DNA from: an archaeon
GTDB taxonomy: Archaea > Methanobacteriota > Methanobacteria > Methanobacteriales > Methanobacteriaceae
Assembly (NCBI GenBank): GCA_024409145.1
Contig: JAKSUF010000014.1
Coordinates: forward strand, 1-13,775
Direction of reading: 5' to 3'
Length of the DNA stretch: 13,775 nucleotides
Shown piece by piece: positions 6,037 to 12,534 of this stretch. The notes below the pieces were generated by a model. That model worked only from the letters and a program-made list of their open reading frames with translations. It did not search any database and was not told where the DNA came from. A program made the translations under genes and the position numbers. The first letter of the stretch is position 1; each line of letters opens with the position of its first letter.

Positions 6037-6480
6037 ATGGATACTTATGAAGTTAATAAGGATACTTGTGCAATAATTAGTGTAAATGATGAAATTACCA
6101 AAGTTATTGAAATTGAAGGTGAATATTTAGTAAATACTAGTTGTTATAAAGTAATGGAAAATAGCTGTGAATACTATGGAAGTTCATATCAAGGAAGATT
6201 AAAAGGAACAAGAGCAATACTTGGAAGTTCTTACAAACCTCCAATTGTTGTAGAAGAAAGTAATGAACTTATATTTTTCCCAACAGAATCAGCAAATTCA
6301 GATACTTGCACATGGTTTTCTTTAAATAATATCGCATCTTATGAAAAGAGTGGAGGATTCACAAAAGTAACTTTTACTAATGGAAAATCTGTTTTTATTA
6401 AGATGAGTACTGGCTGTTTTGAAACACAAGTTTTGAGAGCAAACAGATTGGGATCTTTAATGAAGAAAAGATTACAATAA
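6037..6480 (+). CDS. comK: ComK-family competence transcription factor, C-terminally short
   Basis: In Bacillus, ComK is the master activator of late competence genes (DNA uptake and recombination), binding AAAA-N5-TTTT boxes from the minor groove. This 147-residue protein aligns with ComK by my recollection of its sequence: YEVN (4-7), C44EYYGSSYQGR (like CRFFGSSYAGR), SYKPPIVVEESN (65-76; like SHKPPIMVDPSN), FFPTESA (80-86; like LFPTLSS), CTWFSLNNI (91-99), TFTNGKSV (112-119; like TFSNGKTM) and FETQVLRANRL (128-138; like FENQVYRTAWL). Bacillus ComK is 192 residues; here the last roughly 40 are absent, including the FMLYPK segment bound by the MecA adaptor for ClpCP proteolysis. Start: ATG 6037 with AAAGGAGG five bases upstream; the frame is open to 5983 (MWCFM) but that part has no SD. 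It stands alone between the dnaN terminator and the recF promoter, where many Bacilli have a small S4-domain gene. Family assignment is strong; function in competence is inferred. Confidence 0.88.
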   Translation: MDTYEVNKDTCAIISVNDEITKVIEIEGEYLVNTSCYKVMENSCEYYGSSYQGRLKGTRAILGSSYKPPIVVEESNELIFFPTESANSDTCTWFSLNNIASYEKSGGFTKVTFTNGKSVFIKMSTGCFETQVLRANRLGSLMKKRLQ

Positions 6481-6496
6481 AAAAAAGCCTTTTTTT
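6479..6496 (+). terminator. Weak terminator after the ComK-like gene
   Basis: A run of eight A's (from the stop codon on), GCC, then seven T's (6490-6496). It can fold as an A/U-only stem with a tiny loop and a U-tail, so termination would be weak. The same bases match AAAA-N5-TTTT, the ComK box pattern, but poly-A next to poly-T makes such matches cheap. Confidence 0.4.
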
Positions 6497-6511
6497 GTTA
6501 AGAATTGTTAA

Positions 6512-6525
6512 TTTTTGTACAAAAA
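6512..6525. promoter_or_regulatory. Palindrome TTTTTGTACAAAAA upstream of recF
   Basis: Perfect 14-bp palindrome centred between 6518 and 6519, ending 12 bases before the extended -10 of the recF promoter, thus covering its -35 position. Half of it (TTTTTGTAC) is repeated in the ComK-like promoter at 5945-5953. Shape and place suggest an operator for a dimeric regulator. Confidence 0.5.
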
Positions 6526-6537
6526 CAACACAATTTG

Positions 6538-6546
6538 TGCTATAAT
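6538..6546 (+). promoter_or_regulatory. Extended -10 promoter for recF-gyrB-gyrA
   Basis: TGCTATAAT: a TGn extension with a perfect TATAAT (6541-6546). A -35 is not convincing (TACAAA at 17 bases; TTGTAC at 20). Predicted start about 6553 gives a 60-base leader before recF. There is no later promoter or terminator before gyrA ends, so the three genes look like one operon. Confidence 0.6.
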
Positions 6547-6554
6547 TATAAATG

Positions 6555-6573
6555 TGTATAGGTATACAACCTA
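6555..6573 (+). promoter_or_regulatory. Overlapping inverted repeats at the recF-gyrBA transcription start
   Basis: TGTATA-GG-TATACA (6555-6568) is an inverted repeat with a 2-base centre. TAGGT-ATACA-ACCTA (6559-6573) is a second, overlapping one with a 5-base loop. They sit at or just after the predicted start, so they could be an operator in DNA or a small leader hairpin in RNA; only one of the two structures can form at a time. Confidence 0.45.
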
Positions 6574-6613
6574 AATCAAAAAAATGAAATTTAAGCATTT
6601 TTGAGGTGAAATT

Positions 6614-7744
6614 TTGCATATTGATGATTTGAAGTTACTAAATTTTAGAAATTATTCATCACTTAATCTTAGTTTTGATAAAAATATTAATATTTTTGTT
6701 GGAAATAACGGAGAAGGTAAAACAAATATTCTAGAAGCTATTTATCTTTTATCTTTAACTAAGTCCTATAGAACTATATTAGAAAGTGATTTGATTCAAT
6801 TTGGATCAGTTTCTTGTTGTATTTCTGGATTAGTTGAAAATGATGGATTAATAAAGCAACTAGGAGTAGAAATTGGTAATGGAAAAAAGAAAGTTTCAAT
6901 TAATAATAAGGAAATAAAGAGAATTAGAGATTATATTTCTTCTTTAATAACTGTTTCTTTCTTACCTGATGATATTCAAATTATAAAAGGATCTCCAAGT
7001 ATTAGGAGAGATTTAATGAATATACATATTAGTCAATTAGATAATGAATACATTTCATATTTAAATGATTATAATAAGGTTTTAAAATTACGTAATGAAT
7101 TTTTGAAAAAATTAAATGTTAACGGAAATACAAATGCAAGTTATTTAGACATTATTAATGAAAAATTAATAGAATTGTCTGTTGTAATATACAAATATCG
7201 ATTTGAATTTATTAATAATATTAATACTTTTATTGGCAAATACTTCAAAAAAATAGTTGGAATTGATGGAATGGAAATTAAATACATAAATTCGTTAAAT
7301 ATTACAGATTTCAATGAAGAAGAAATTAAAGATAAAATGTTAAAAAAATTCAATAAGAATCATTTTCAAGAAGTATCACAAGGAGTTACTTTAATAGGTC
7401 CACATAGAGATGATTTAAAATTTATGATAGATGATAAAGATATGTATCTATTTTCATCTCAAGGACAGCAAAGAATAGCTATTATAGCTTTTAAATTAAG
7501 CGAAATAGATATATTCAAAAAATATAAAGGAACTTATCCAGTATTGTTATTAGATGATATTTTCAGTGAAATAGATGTTAAAAGAAGAAATAAATTAATA
7601 AAATTTCTAAAAGGAGATATTCAAACAATTATAACAACTACTGATTTAAATGATATTTCAAAAGATTTATTGAAAAATTCAAGTATATTTATAGTAAAAA
7701 ATAATAATGTTACAAAGAAAGGAAGAAGAAAAAATGGAAAATAA
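6614..7744 (+). CDS. recF: DNA replication and repair protein RecF
   Basis: RecF is an SMC/ABC-like ATPase that, with RecO and RecR, loads RecA at ssDNA gaps behind forks. Within the 376 residues: the start HIDDLKLLNFRNYSSLNL, Walker A G30NNGEGKT37, the ABC-type signature SSQGQQR (281-287) and Walker B VLLLDDIFSEID (310-321). The arm region lies between the two halves. Length is near the norm (about 360-375). The start is TTG at 6614: GAGGTG lies five bases before it, and the only in-frame ATG upstream (6584) runs into TGA, so TTG is forced. The end overlaps gyrB by 11 bases. The C-terminus is short and basic (KKGRRKNGK). It is separated from dnaN here by the ComK-like gene. Base use is visibly richer in T than in dnaA and dnaN. 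Confidence 0.97.
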   Translation: MHIDDLKLLNFRNYSSLNLSFDKNINIFVGNNGEGKTNILEAIYLLSLTKSYRTILESDLIQFGSVSCCISGLVENDGLIKQLGVEIGNGKKKVSINNKEIKRIRDYISSLITVSFLPDDIQIIKGSPSIRRDLMNIHISQLDNEYISYLNDYNKVLKLRNEFLKKLNVNGNTNASYLDIINEKLIELSVVIYKYRFEFINNINTFIGKYFKKIVGIDGMEIKYINSLNITDFNEEEIKDKMLKKFNKNHFQEVSQGVTLIGPHRDDLKFMIDDKDMYLFSSQGQQRIAIIAFKLSEIDIFKKYKGTYPVLLLDDIFSEIDVKRRNKLIKFLKGDIQTIITTTDLNDISKDLLKNSSIFIVKNNNVTKKGRRKNGK

Positions 7745-9668
7745 TATAAACAGCGAAGAATATGATTCCTCAGCTATACAAGTTCTAGAAGGTCTTGAAG
7801 CTGTAAGAAAACGTCCAGGTATGTATATTGGTACTACAGATGTTAAAGGATTACACCATTTAGTATGGGAAATTGTTGATAACTCTATAGATGAAGCATT
7901 AGCTGGATATTGTAATAATATTGATGTAATAGTAAATAAAGATAATTCTATAACAGTTATAGATAATGGTAGAGGTATTCCAGTAGATATCCATCCAAAG
8001 ACTGGTAAATCGACTGTTGAAACAGTTTATACAGTATTACACGCTGGTGGAAAATTTGGCGGTGGCGGATATAAAGTATCTGGAGGATTGCACGGAGTTG
8101 GTGCATCTGTAGTTAATGCCTTATCTCAATGGGTAGAAGTAAAGGTATATAAAAACTCACAAATCTACTATATAAGATTCGAAAAAGGCGGAAAAACAGT
8201 AGAACCATTAAAAGTTATAGGAGAATGTGAAGCAATAAGAACTGGTACTGAAGTAACATTTAAACCAGATCCTGAAATATTTGATTCAACAATTTATGAC
8301 TATAACACATTAAAAGTTAGAATTCGTGAATTAGCATTTTTAAATAAAGGTTTAAGAATTACACTAAGAGATGATCGAGATGAAGAAGATACAACTGGAG
8401 AAAGCTTCTGCTACGAAGGCGGTATTTCTGAATATATTAGATTTATCAATCAAAATAAGACACCTTTATACAATGATATAATTCATTTACAAGGTGAAAA
8501 AGATGGCGTTGTTTTCGAAGTTGCAATGCAACATACAACATCTTACAATACTACAACAATATTATCTTTCGTAAATAATATTAATACACACGATGGTGGT
8601 ACTCATGAAGAAGGAGTAAGATATGCACTAACTAGATTAGTTAATAACTATGCTAGAAAAATTGGTGCTTTAAAAGAAAAAGATGATAGTTTCTTATTCG
8701 AAGATGTAAAAGAAGGATTAACAATTGTTATTAATTGTAAGCATCCTAATCCACAATTTGAAGGACAAACTAAAGGTAGACTAGGTAATTCTGAAGTTAG
8801 AAAACTAGCTGGAGACGTATTTAGTGAAGGATTTGAAAGATTCTTATTAGAAAATCCAGATGAAGCTAAAACAATTGTAAATTATGCATTACAAGCTTCT
8901 AGAGGTAGAAATGCTGCTAAAAAGGCAAGAGAAGCAAGTAGAAAGAGTGAAATAGGTTTATCTTCATTCTTTGGTAAATTATCTGATTGTAAGAGTAAAG
9001 ATCCAACAATTTCTGAAATATTCATAGTCGAGGGAGATAGTGCCGGTGGTTCTGCTAAAAAAGGTAGAGATTCATTGACACAAGCTATTCTTCCATTAAG
9101 AGGAAAGATTCTAAATGTTGAAAAAGCTAGATTAGATAAGGCTTTAGGCAATGAAGAGATTAGAACTATTATTACTGCATTTGGTACAGGAATTGGTGAT
9201 GAATTCGATTTATCAAAATTAAGATATGACAAAATAATAATCATGACCGATGCCGATGTTGATGGTGCACATATTAGAGTATTACTATTAACATTATTCT
9301 ATAGATTCTTTAAACCAATTGTAGAAGCAGGACATATTTATGCAGCTCAACCACCATTATTTAGAATAATGCATGGAAAAACAAGAAAATATGTATTAAA
9401 TGAAGAAGAAAGAGATGCATACATAAACACTTTAGATGAGAAAACTAAATATGAAGTTGCTCGTATGAAAGGTTTAGGAGAAATGGATGCAGAAGAACTT
9501 TATGAAACTACAATGGATATAAATCAAAGAGTTCTAAGAAAGATTACAGTTGATGATTGCGTTGCTGCTGATCAAATTTTTGAAAAATTAATGGGTGACG
9601 AAGTAGATCCTAGAAGAGATTTCATAGTTGAAAATGCAGGTTATGGCAACATTAATATAGATATTTAG
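7734..9668 (+). CDS. gyrB: DNA gyrase subunit B
   Basis: GyrB supplies ATPase and Toprim domains of the A2B2 enzyme that introduces negative supercoils. The 644 residues show the GHKL ATPase: LEAVRKRPGMYIG (21-33), catalytic Glu in WEIVDNSIDEA (E46, N50), D77NGRGIP and GLHGVGASVVNALS (118-131); a transducer domain; then Toprim with E433GDSAGGSAKKGRD, PLRGKILNVEKA (typical of GyrB rather than ParE) and the metal site TDADVDG (D506, D508, D510); and a C-terminal tail ending RRDFIVENAGYGNINIDI. Start: ATG 7734 with AAAGGAAG nine bases upstream. An in-frame ATG at 7707 lacks an SD and is deeper inside recF. The 11-base overlap with recF implies coupling. Complete and normal in length. Confidence 0.98.
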   Translation: MENNINSEEYDSSAIQVLEGLEAVRKRPGMYIGTTDVKGLHHLVWEIVDNSIDEALAGYCNNIDVIVNKDNSITVIDNGRGIPVDIHPKTGKSTVETVYTVLHAGGKFGGGGYKVSGGLHGVGASVVNALSQWVEVKVYKNSQIYYIRFEKGGKTVEPLKVIGECEAIRTGTEVTFKPDPEIFDSTIYDYNTLKVRIRELAFLNKGLRITLRDDRDEEDTTGESFCYEGGISEYIRFINQNKTPLYNDIIHLQGEKDGVVFEVAMQHTTSYNTTTILSFVNNINTHDGGTHEEGVRYALTRLVNNYARKIGALKEKDDSFLFEDVKEGLTIVINCKHPNPQFEGQTKGRLGNSEVRKLAGDVFSEGFERFLLENPDEAKTIVNYALQASRGRNAAKKAREASRKSEIGLSSFFGKLSDCKSKDPTISEIFIVEGDSAGGSAKKGRDSLTQAILPLRGKILNVEKARLDKALGNEEIRTIITAFGTGIGDEFDLSKLRYDKIIIMTDADVDGAHIRVLLLTLFYRFFKPIVEAGHIYAAQPPLFRIMHGKTRKYVLNEEERDAYINTLDEKTKYEVARMKGLGEMDAEELYETTMDINQRVLRKITVDDCVAADQIFEKLMGDEVDPRRDFIVENAGYGNINIDI

Positions 9669-9679
9669 GAGGTGCAACA

Positions 9680-12286
9680 ATGGAAAATGATGAATTAAAT
9701 GAAGAAATTACTGAAAATGTAGAAGAATCAAACGAAAATTTAGAAGTTGAAAGCACTGATTTTGGTGGAGAATTCCACGAAAGAGATAGTTTAGAAGAAA
9801 ATGATATTGTAAAAGAAGTAAGTACATCATTCCTTGAATATTCAATGAGTGTTATTACTGCACGTGCATTACCAGACTTAAGAGATGGTTTAAAACCAGT
9901 TAATAGAAGAATTTTATGGGCTATGAACGAATCAAGTTTATATCCTGATAAACCACATAGAAAATCTGCTACTACAGTAGGTTACGTTATGGGTAATTAC
10001 CATCCACATGGTGATTCTTCAATTTATGAAGCTATGGTTAGAATGGCACAAGATTTCAATCAAAGATATTTATTAGTAGATGGACATGGAAACTTTGGTA
10101 ATATTGAAGGTGATGGTGCAGCAGCAATGCGTTACACAGAATCAAGATTATCAAAATTATCATTGGAATTATTAAGAGATATCGATAAAGATACAGTAAA
10201 TATGGAAGATAACTTCGATTTTACTAAAAAAGAACCAAGCGTTTTACCATCTAGATTCCCTAATATATTAGTAAATGGAACAATGGGTATTGCGGTAGGT
10301 ATGGCAACAAACATTCCTCCACACAATTTAGGTGAAGTTATTGATGGTTGTGTTGCATATATTGATAATCCAGATATTGATACAATGGGATTAATGCAAT
10401 ACATAAAAGGACCAGATTTCCCAACAGGTGGCGTTATCCTAGGAAATAAAGGTATTAGAGATGCTTATGAAACAGGTAGAGGATCAATTACAATTAGAGG
10501 TAGAGCTACAATCGAAGAAAACGGCTCAAATACATCGATTGTATTCGATGACGTACCATATGGGGTAAACACCTTAGAATTGAAGAATAAGGTAGGAGAA
10601 CTAGTCAAAAATAAGGTAATTGAAGGAATATCTGATTATCATACTGATTTAAAAGATGGAATTAAAATTACAATTACATTAAAAAGAGATGCAAATGCAC
10701 AAGTTATATTAAACAACTTATATAAACATACAAATTTCCAAGTTAGTTATGGAATTATATTCTTAATGATTGATAATGGTGTACCTAGAACATTAGGTCT
10801 AAAATCTATAATTTCAAAATATATCGATTATCAAAAAGAAGTAATTATTCGTAGAACAAGATTTATTTTGAAGAAAGCAGAAGATAGAGTTCACATTTTA
10901 CAAGGTAGAATGATAGCTCTAGACAATATTGATGAAGTAATTAGTATTATTAAAAATGCACTAGACGACGAAGAAGCTAGAAATAAGTTAATGTCTAGAT
11001 TTGGATTAACAGAAATTCAAGCAAATGATATCCTCGATATGCGTTTAAGAAAACTAACAGGCTTGGAAAGAAAGAATATTGAAGAAGAATTAAAAGATTT
11101 ATTAGAAAAAATCGAAGATTACAAAGATATTCTTGCTAAAGAAGAAAGAGTTTTAGGTATTATCAAAGAAGAATTACTAGAAATTAAACGTAAATATGGT
11201 GATGATAGAAGAACTCATATTGATATGACATCAATTGATTATATTGAAGACGAATCATTAATTCCAGTTGAAAATATCACAATTGCACTAACTAAAAAAG
11301 GTTATATTAAGAGAATGAAGATTGATAACTATAAAACACAAAATCGTGGTGGAGTAGGAATTAAAGGTATTACTACTAATGAAGAAGATATAGTTGATAG
11401 ATTAATAAGTGCTAAAACTCACGATTATATACTATTCTTCAGTAATAAAGGTAAAGTTTATAGAATAAAAGGTTATGAAATACCAGAATATTCTAGACAA
11501 GCTAAAGGTTTACCAATAATTAATTTATTACCATTAGAAAAAGATGAATTAATTAAATCTATAGTTGTTCATGATCCAAATGATGATAAATATAAATATT
11601 TAGTATTCGCAACAAAAGATGGATTAATTAAGAAAACTGCATTAGAAGAATTCGATAATATAAGAAATTCTGGTAAAGTAGCAATATTACTAAAAGAAGA
11701 CGATGAATTAATCAGTGTTCAAAAAACAACTGGCGATAATTTGATAATTTTAGGTGCTACAAACGGAAAAGTAGTAAAATTCGATGAAAATGAAATAAGA
11801 TGCATGGGTAGAAAAACATCTGGTGTTAAAGGAATGGAATTAGATGGTGCTCAATTAATAGGTTGTGAAGTAATCTATGATAAAGAAAACGATCAAATAT
11901 TAATTGTTACAGTTAATGGATTCGGTAAAAAGACTAACGTTCAAGAATTTAGACAAACACACAGAGGTTCAAAAGGTGTTAAAGCATTAAAAGTAACTGA
12001 AAAGAACGGTTCTTTAATAGATTTAAGAAATGTAAAAGGAAATGAAGATTTAATGCTTATATCTAATGCTGGTATGGTAATTAGAATTAGTTTGAATCAA
12101 TTAAGTACATTAAAGAGATCTACACAAGGTGTTAAATTAGTTAATCTAAAAGAAGGTCAATTCCTTGCTACTGTTTCTGTAGTTAATAAAGACGACGAAG
12201 AAGACGAAGTAGAAGAATATAGTGAATTACCTGAGCAAGAACTTGAAGACGAAAGTGAAGAACTTGATAATAATGAAGAAGAGTAA
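9680..12286 (+). CDS. gyrA: DNA gyrase subunit A
   Basis: GyrA cuts and rejoins DNA through a tyrosine and wraps DNA with its C-terminal beta-pinwheel. In this 868-residue protein the breakage-reunion core begins near 46 (TSFLEYSMSVITARALPDLR), has the catalytic Tyr152 in AAAMRYTESRL, and a quinolone-pocket helix HPHGDSSIYEAMV where the residues matching E. coli S83 and D87 are Ser113 and Glu117, the usual sensitive-type Gram-positive residues. The GyrA box is degenerate: QNRGGVG (554-560) in place of QRRGGKG. Related pinwheel blade motifs follow (for example HRGSKGVKAL). Both ends are acidic: about 45 residues before the core and about 30 Glu/Asp-rich residues at the C-terminus. The ATG has AGGAGGTG upstream, overlapping the gyrB stop (11-base gap), so gyrB and gyrA are coupled. 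A terminator overlaps its stop codon. Confidence 0.97.
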   Translation: MENDELNEEITENVEESNENLEVESTDFGGEFHERDSLEENDIVKEVSTSFLEYSMSVITARALPDLRDGLKPVNRRILWAMNESSLYPDKPHRKSATTVGYVMGNYHPHGDSSIYEAMVRMAQDFNQRYLLVDGHGNFGNIEGDGAAAMRYTESRLSKLSLELLRDIDKDTVNMEDNFDFTKKEPSVLPSRFPNILVNGTMGIAVGMATNIPPHNLGEVIDGCVAYIDNPDIDTMGLMQYIKGPDFPTGGVILGNKGIRDAYETGRGSITIRGRATIEENGSNTSIVFDDVPYGVNTLELKNKVGELVKNKVIEGISDYHTDLKDGIKITITLKRDANAQVILNNLYKHTNFQVSYGIIFLMIDNGVPRTLGLKSIISKYIDYQKEVIIRRTRFILKKAEDRVHILQGRMIALDNIDEVISIIKNALDDEEARNKLMSRFGLTEIQANDILDMRLRKLTGLERKNIEEELKDLLEKIEDYKDILAKEERVLGIIKEELLEIKRKYGDDRRTHIDMTSIDYIEDESLIPVENITIALTKKGYIKRMKIDNYKTQNRGGVGIKGITTNEEDIVDRLISAKTHDYILFFSNKGKVYRIKGYEIPEYSRQAKGLPIINLLPLEKDELIKSIVVHDPNDDKYKYLVFATKDGLIKKTALEEFDNIRNSGKVAILLKEDDELISVQKTTGDNLIILGATNGKVVKFDENEIRCMGRKTSGVKGMELDGAQLIGCEVIYDKENDQILIVTVNGFGKKTNVQEFRQTHRGSKGVKALKVTEKNGSLIDLRNVKGNEDLMLISNAGMVIRISLNQLSTLKRSTQGVKLVNLKEGQFLATVSVVNKDDEEDEVEEYSELPEQELEDESEELDNNEEE

Positions 12287-12305
12287 TTAAACTCTTCTTT
12301 TTATT
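12276..12305 (+). terminator. Terminator of the recF-gyrB-gyrA operon
   Basis: Perfect 9-bp stem AAGAAGAGT (12276-12284) with ACTCTTCTT (12291-12299), six-base loop, then TTTATTT. The gyrA stop codon begins in the stem, so the acidic Glu-Glu tail codons form the 5' arm. The T-run is interrupted by one A. Confidence 0.8.
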
Positions 12306-12317
12306 TCACGTGAAATA
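12302..12317. promoter_or_regulatory. parS-like ParB/Spo0J binding site 1
   Basis: A 16-bp perfect palindrome, TATTTCACGTGAAATA, 14 of 16 identical to the Bacillus parS consensus TGTTTCACGTGAAACA; the central TTTCACGTGAAA is intact. parS is the loading site for the ParB CTP-dependent clamp that organises and segregates the origin. Its distance from oriC (about 9 kb) is normal for parS. No parB lies in the window, but in related genomes it is just beyond the left edge. Confidence 0.8.
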
Positions 12318-12340
12318 TCACAAAATTGTGCAAATCTAAA

Positions 12341-12362
12341 AATTATTTCACGTGAAATAATT
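12341..12362. promoter_or_regulatory. parS-like ParB/Spo0J binding site 2
   Basis: A 22-bp perfect palindrome around the same core TTTCACGTGAAA. It contains the same 16-bp unit as site 1 (12344-12359), with centres 42 bp apart, close to four helical turns. It touches the next palindrome at base 12362. Confidence 0.8.
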
Positions 12363-12389
12363 AATTTTATTTCCCGGGAAATAAAATTA
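12362..12389. promoter_or_regulatory. Noc-type binding site (NBS)
   Basis: A 28-bp perfect palindrome whose central 14 bases (12369-12382) are ATTTCCCGGGAAAT, identical to the Bacillus Noc consensus. Noc is a ParB paralogue that binds such sites and blocks division over the nucleoid. CCCGGG is very unusual in this AT-rich window and I saw it nowhere else. Its centre is 24 bp from that of parS-like site 2. Confidence 0.78.
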
Positions 12390-12410
12390 TATGTAAAAAT
12401 TAATAAAAAT

Positions 12411-12439
12411 TTGCATATAAATATATAATATGTTATAAT
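12411..12439 (+). promoter_or_regulatory. Promoter for the SRP RNA
   Basis: TTGCAT (12411-12416), 17-base spacer, TATAAT (12434-12439) with TGT before it, making the extended -10 TGTTATAAT. The predicted start, six to seven bases later, is G12446, which is precisely the first base of the SRP RNA closing stem. Confidence 0.75.
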
Positions 12440-12445
12440 TTATTC

Positions 12446-12524
12446 GTGCAATAAATGCAGTGGAACCAGGTCAGAGTAGAAATACAGCAGCCTTAACATT
12501 CAACATTTATGTGCACTTTTTTTT
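12446..12524 (+). ncRNA. ffs: Signal recognition particle RNA (small bacterial type)
   Basis: The RNA scaffold of SRP, which binds Ffh and targets membrane proteins co-translationally. The domain IV signature is complete: CCAGGTCAG (12466-12474), apical GTA-GAAA-TAC hairpin with a GNRA tetraloop, then A-GCAGCC on the 3' side; this forms the symmetric and asymmetric internal loops bound by Ffh. The ends pair over about 12 bp: GTGCAATAAATG (from 12446) with CATTTAT-G-TGCAC (to 12516), with one bulged G, directly followed by eight T's (12517-12524) that should terminate transcription. At 71 nt before the T-run it is near the smallest known bacterial SRP RNAs (mycoplasma-like) and has no Alu domain, unlike the Bacillus 6S-type scRNA. 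In Bacillus the gene lies between tadA and dnaX; here it comes before tadA. Confidence 0.92.
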
Positions 12525-12534
12525 GGAGAAAAAT

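Noticed and set aside
6398..6619. Minus-strand ORF between the ComK-like gene and recF
   Set aside because: Covers promoter and terminator elements of the plus strand and has no family similarity that I recognise.
7707..7733. Earlier ATG for gyrB
   Set aside because: It has no SD and would lengthen the overlap with recF; AAAGGAAG serves ATG 7734.
8882..9244. Minus-strand ORF of 120 codons inside gyrB
   Set aside because: Antisense shadow of a strongly conserved Toprim region; same for the antisense ORFs within dnaN, recF and gyrA.
9860..9867. CACGTG in gyrA as parS (also in rpmH near 2778 and in dnaN near 5586)
   Set aside because: The flanks are GC/TGC-type rather than TTT/AAA, so the palindrome does not extend to a parS.
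9989..10030. Quinolone resistance substitutions in gyrA
   Set aside because: The two key positions are Ser113 and Glu117, the normal Gram-positive residues.
12460..12534. Upstream in-frame extension of tadA starting MEPGQSRN
   Set aside because: These bases are the conserved part of the SRP RNA gene; the SD and TadA homology begin at ATG 12535.
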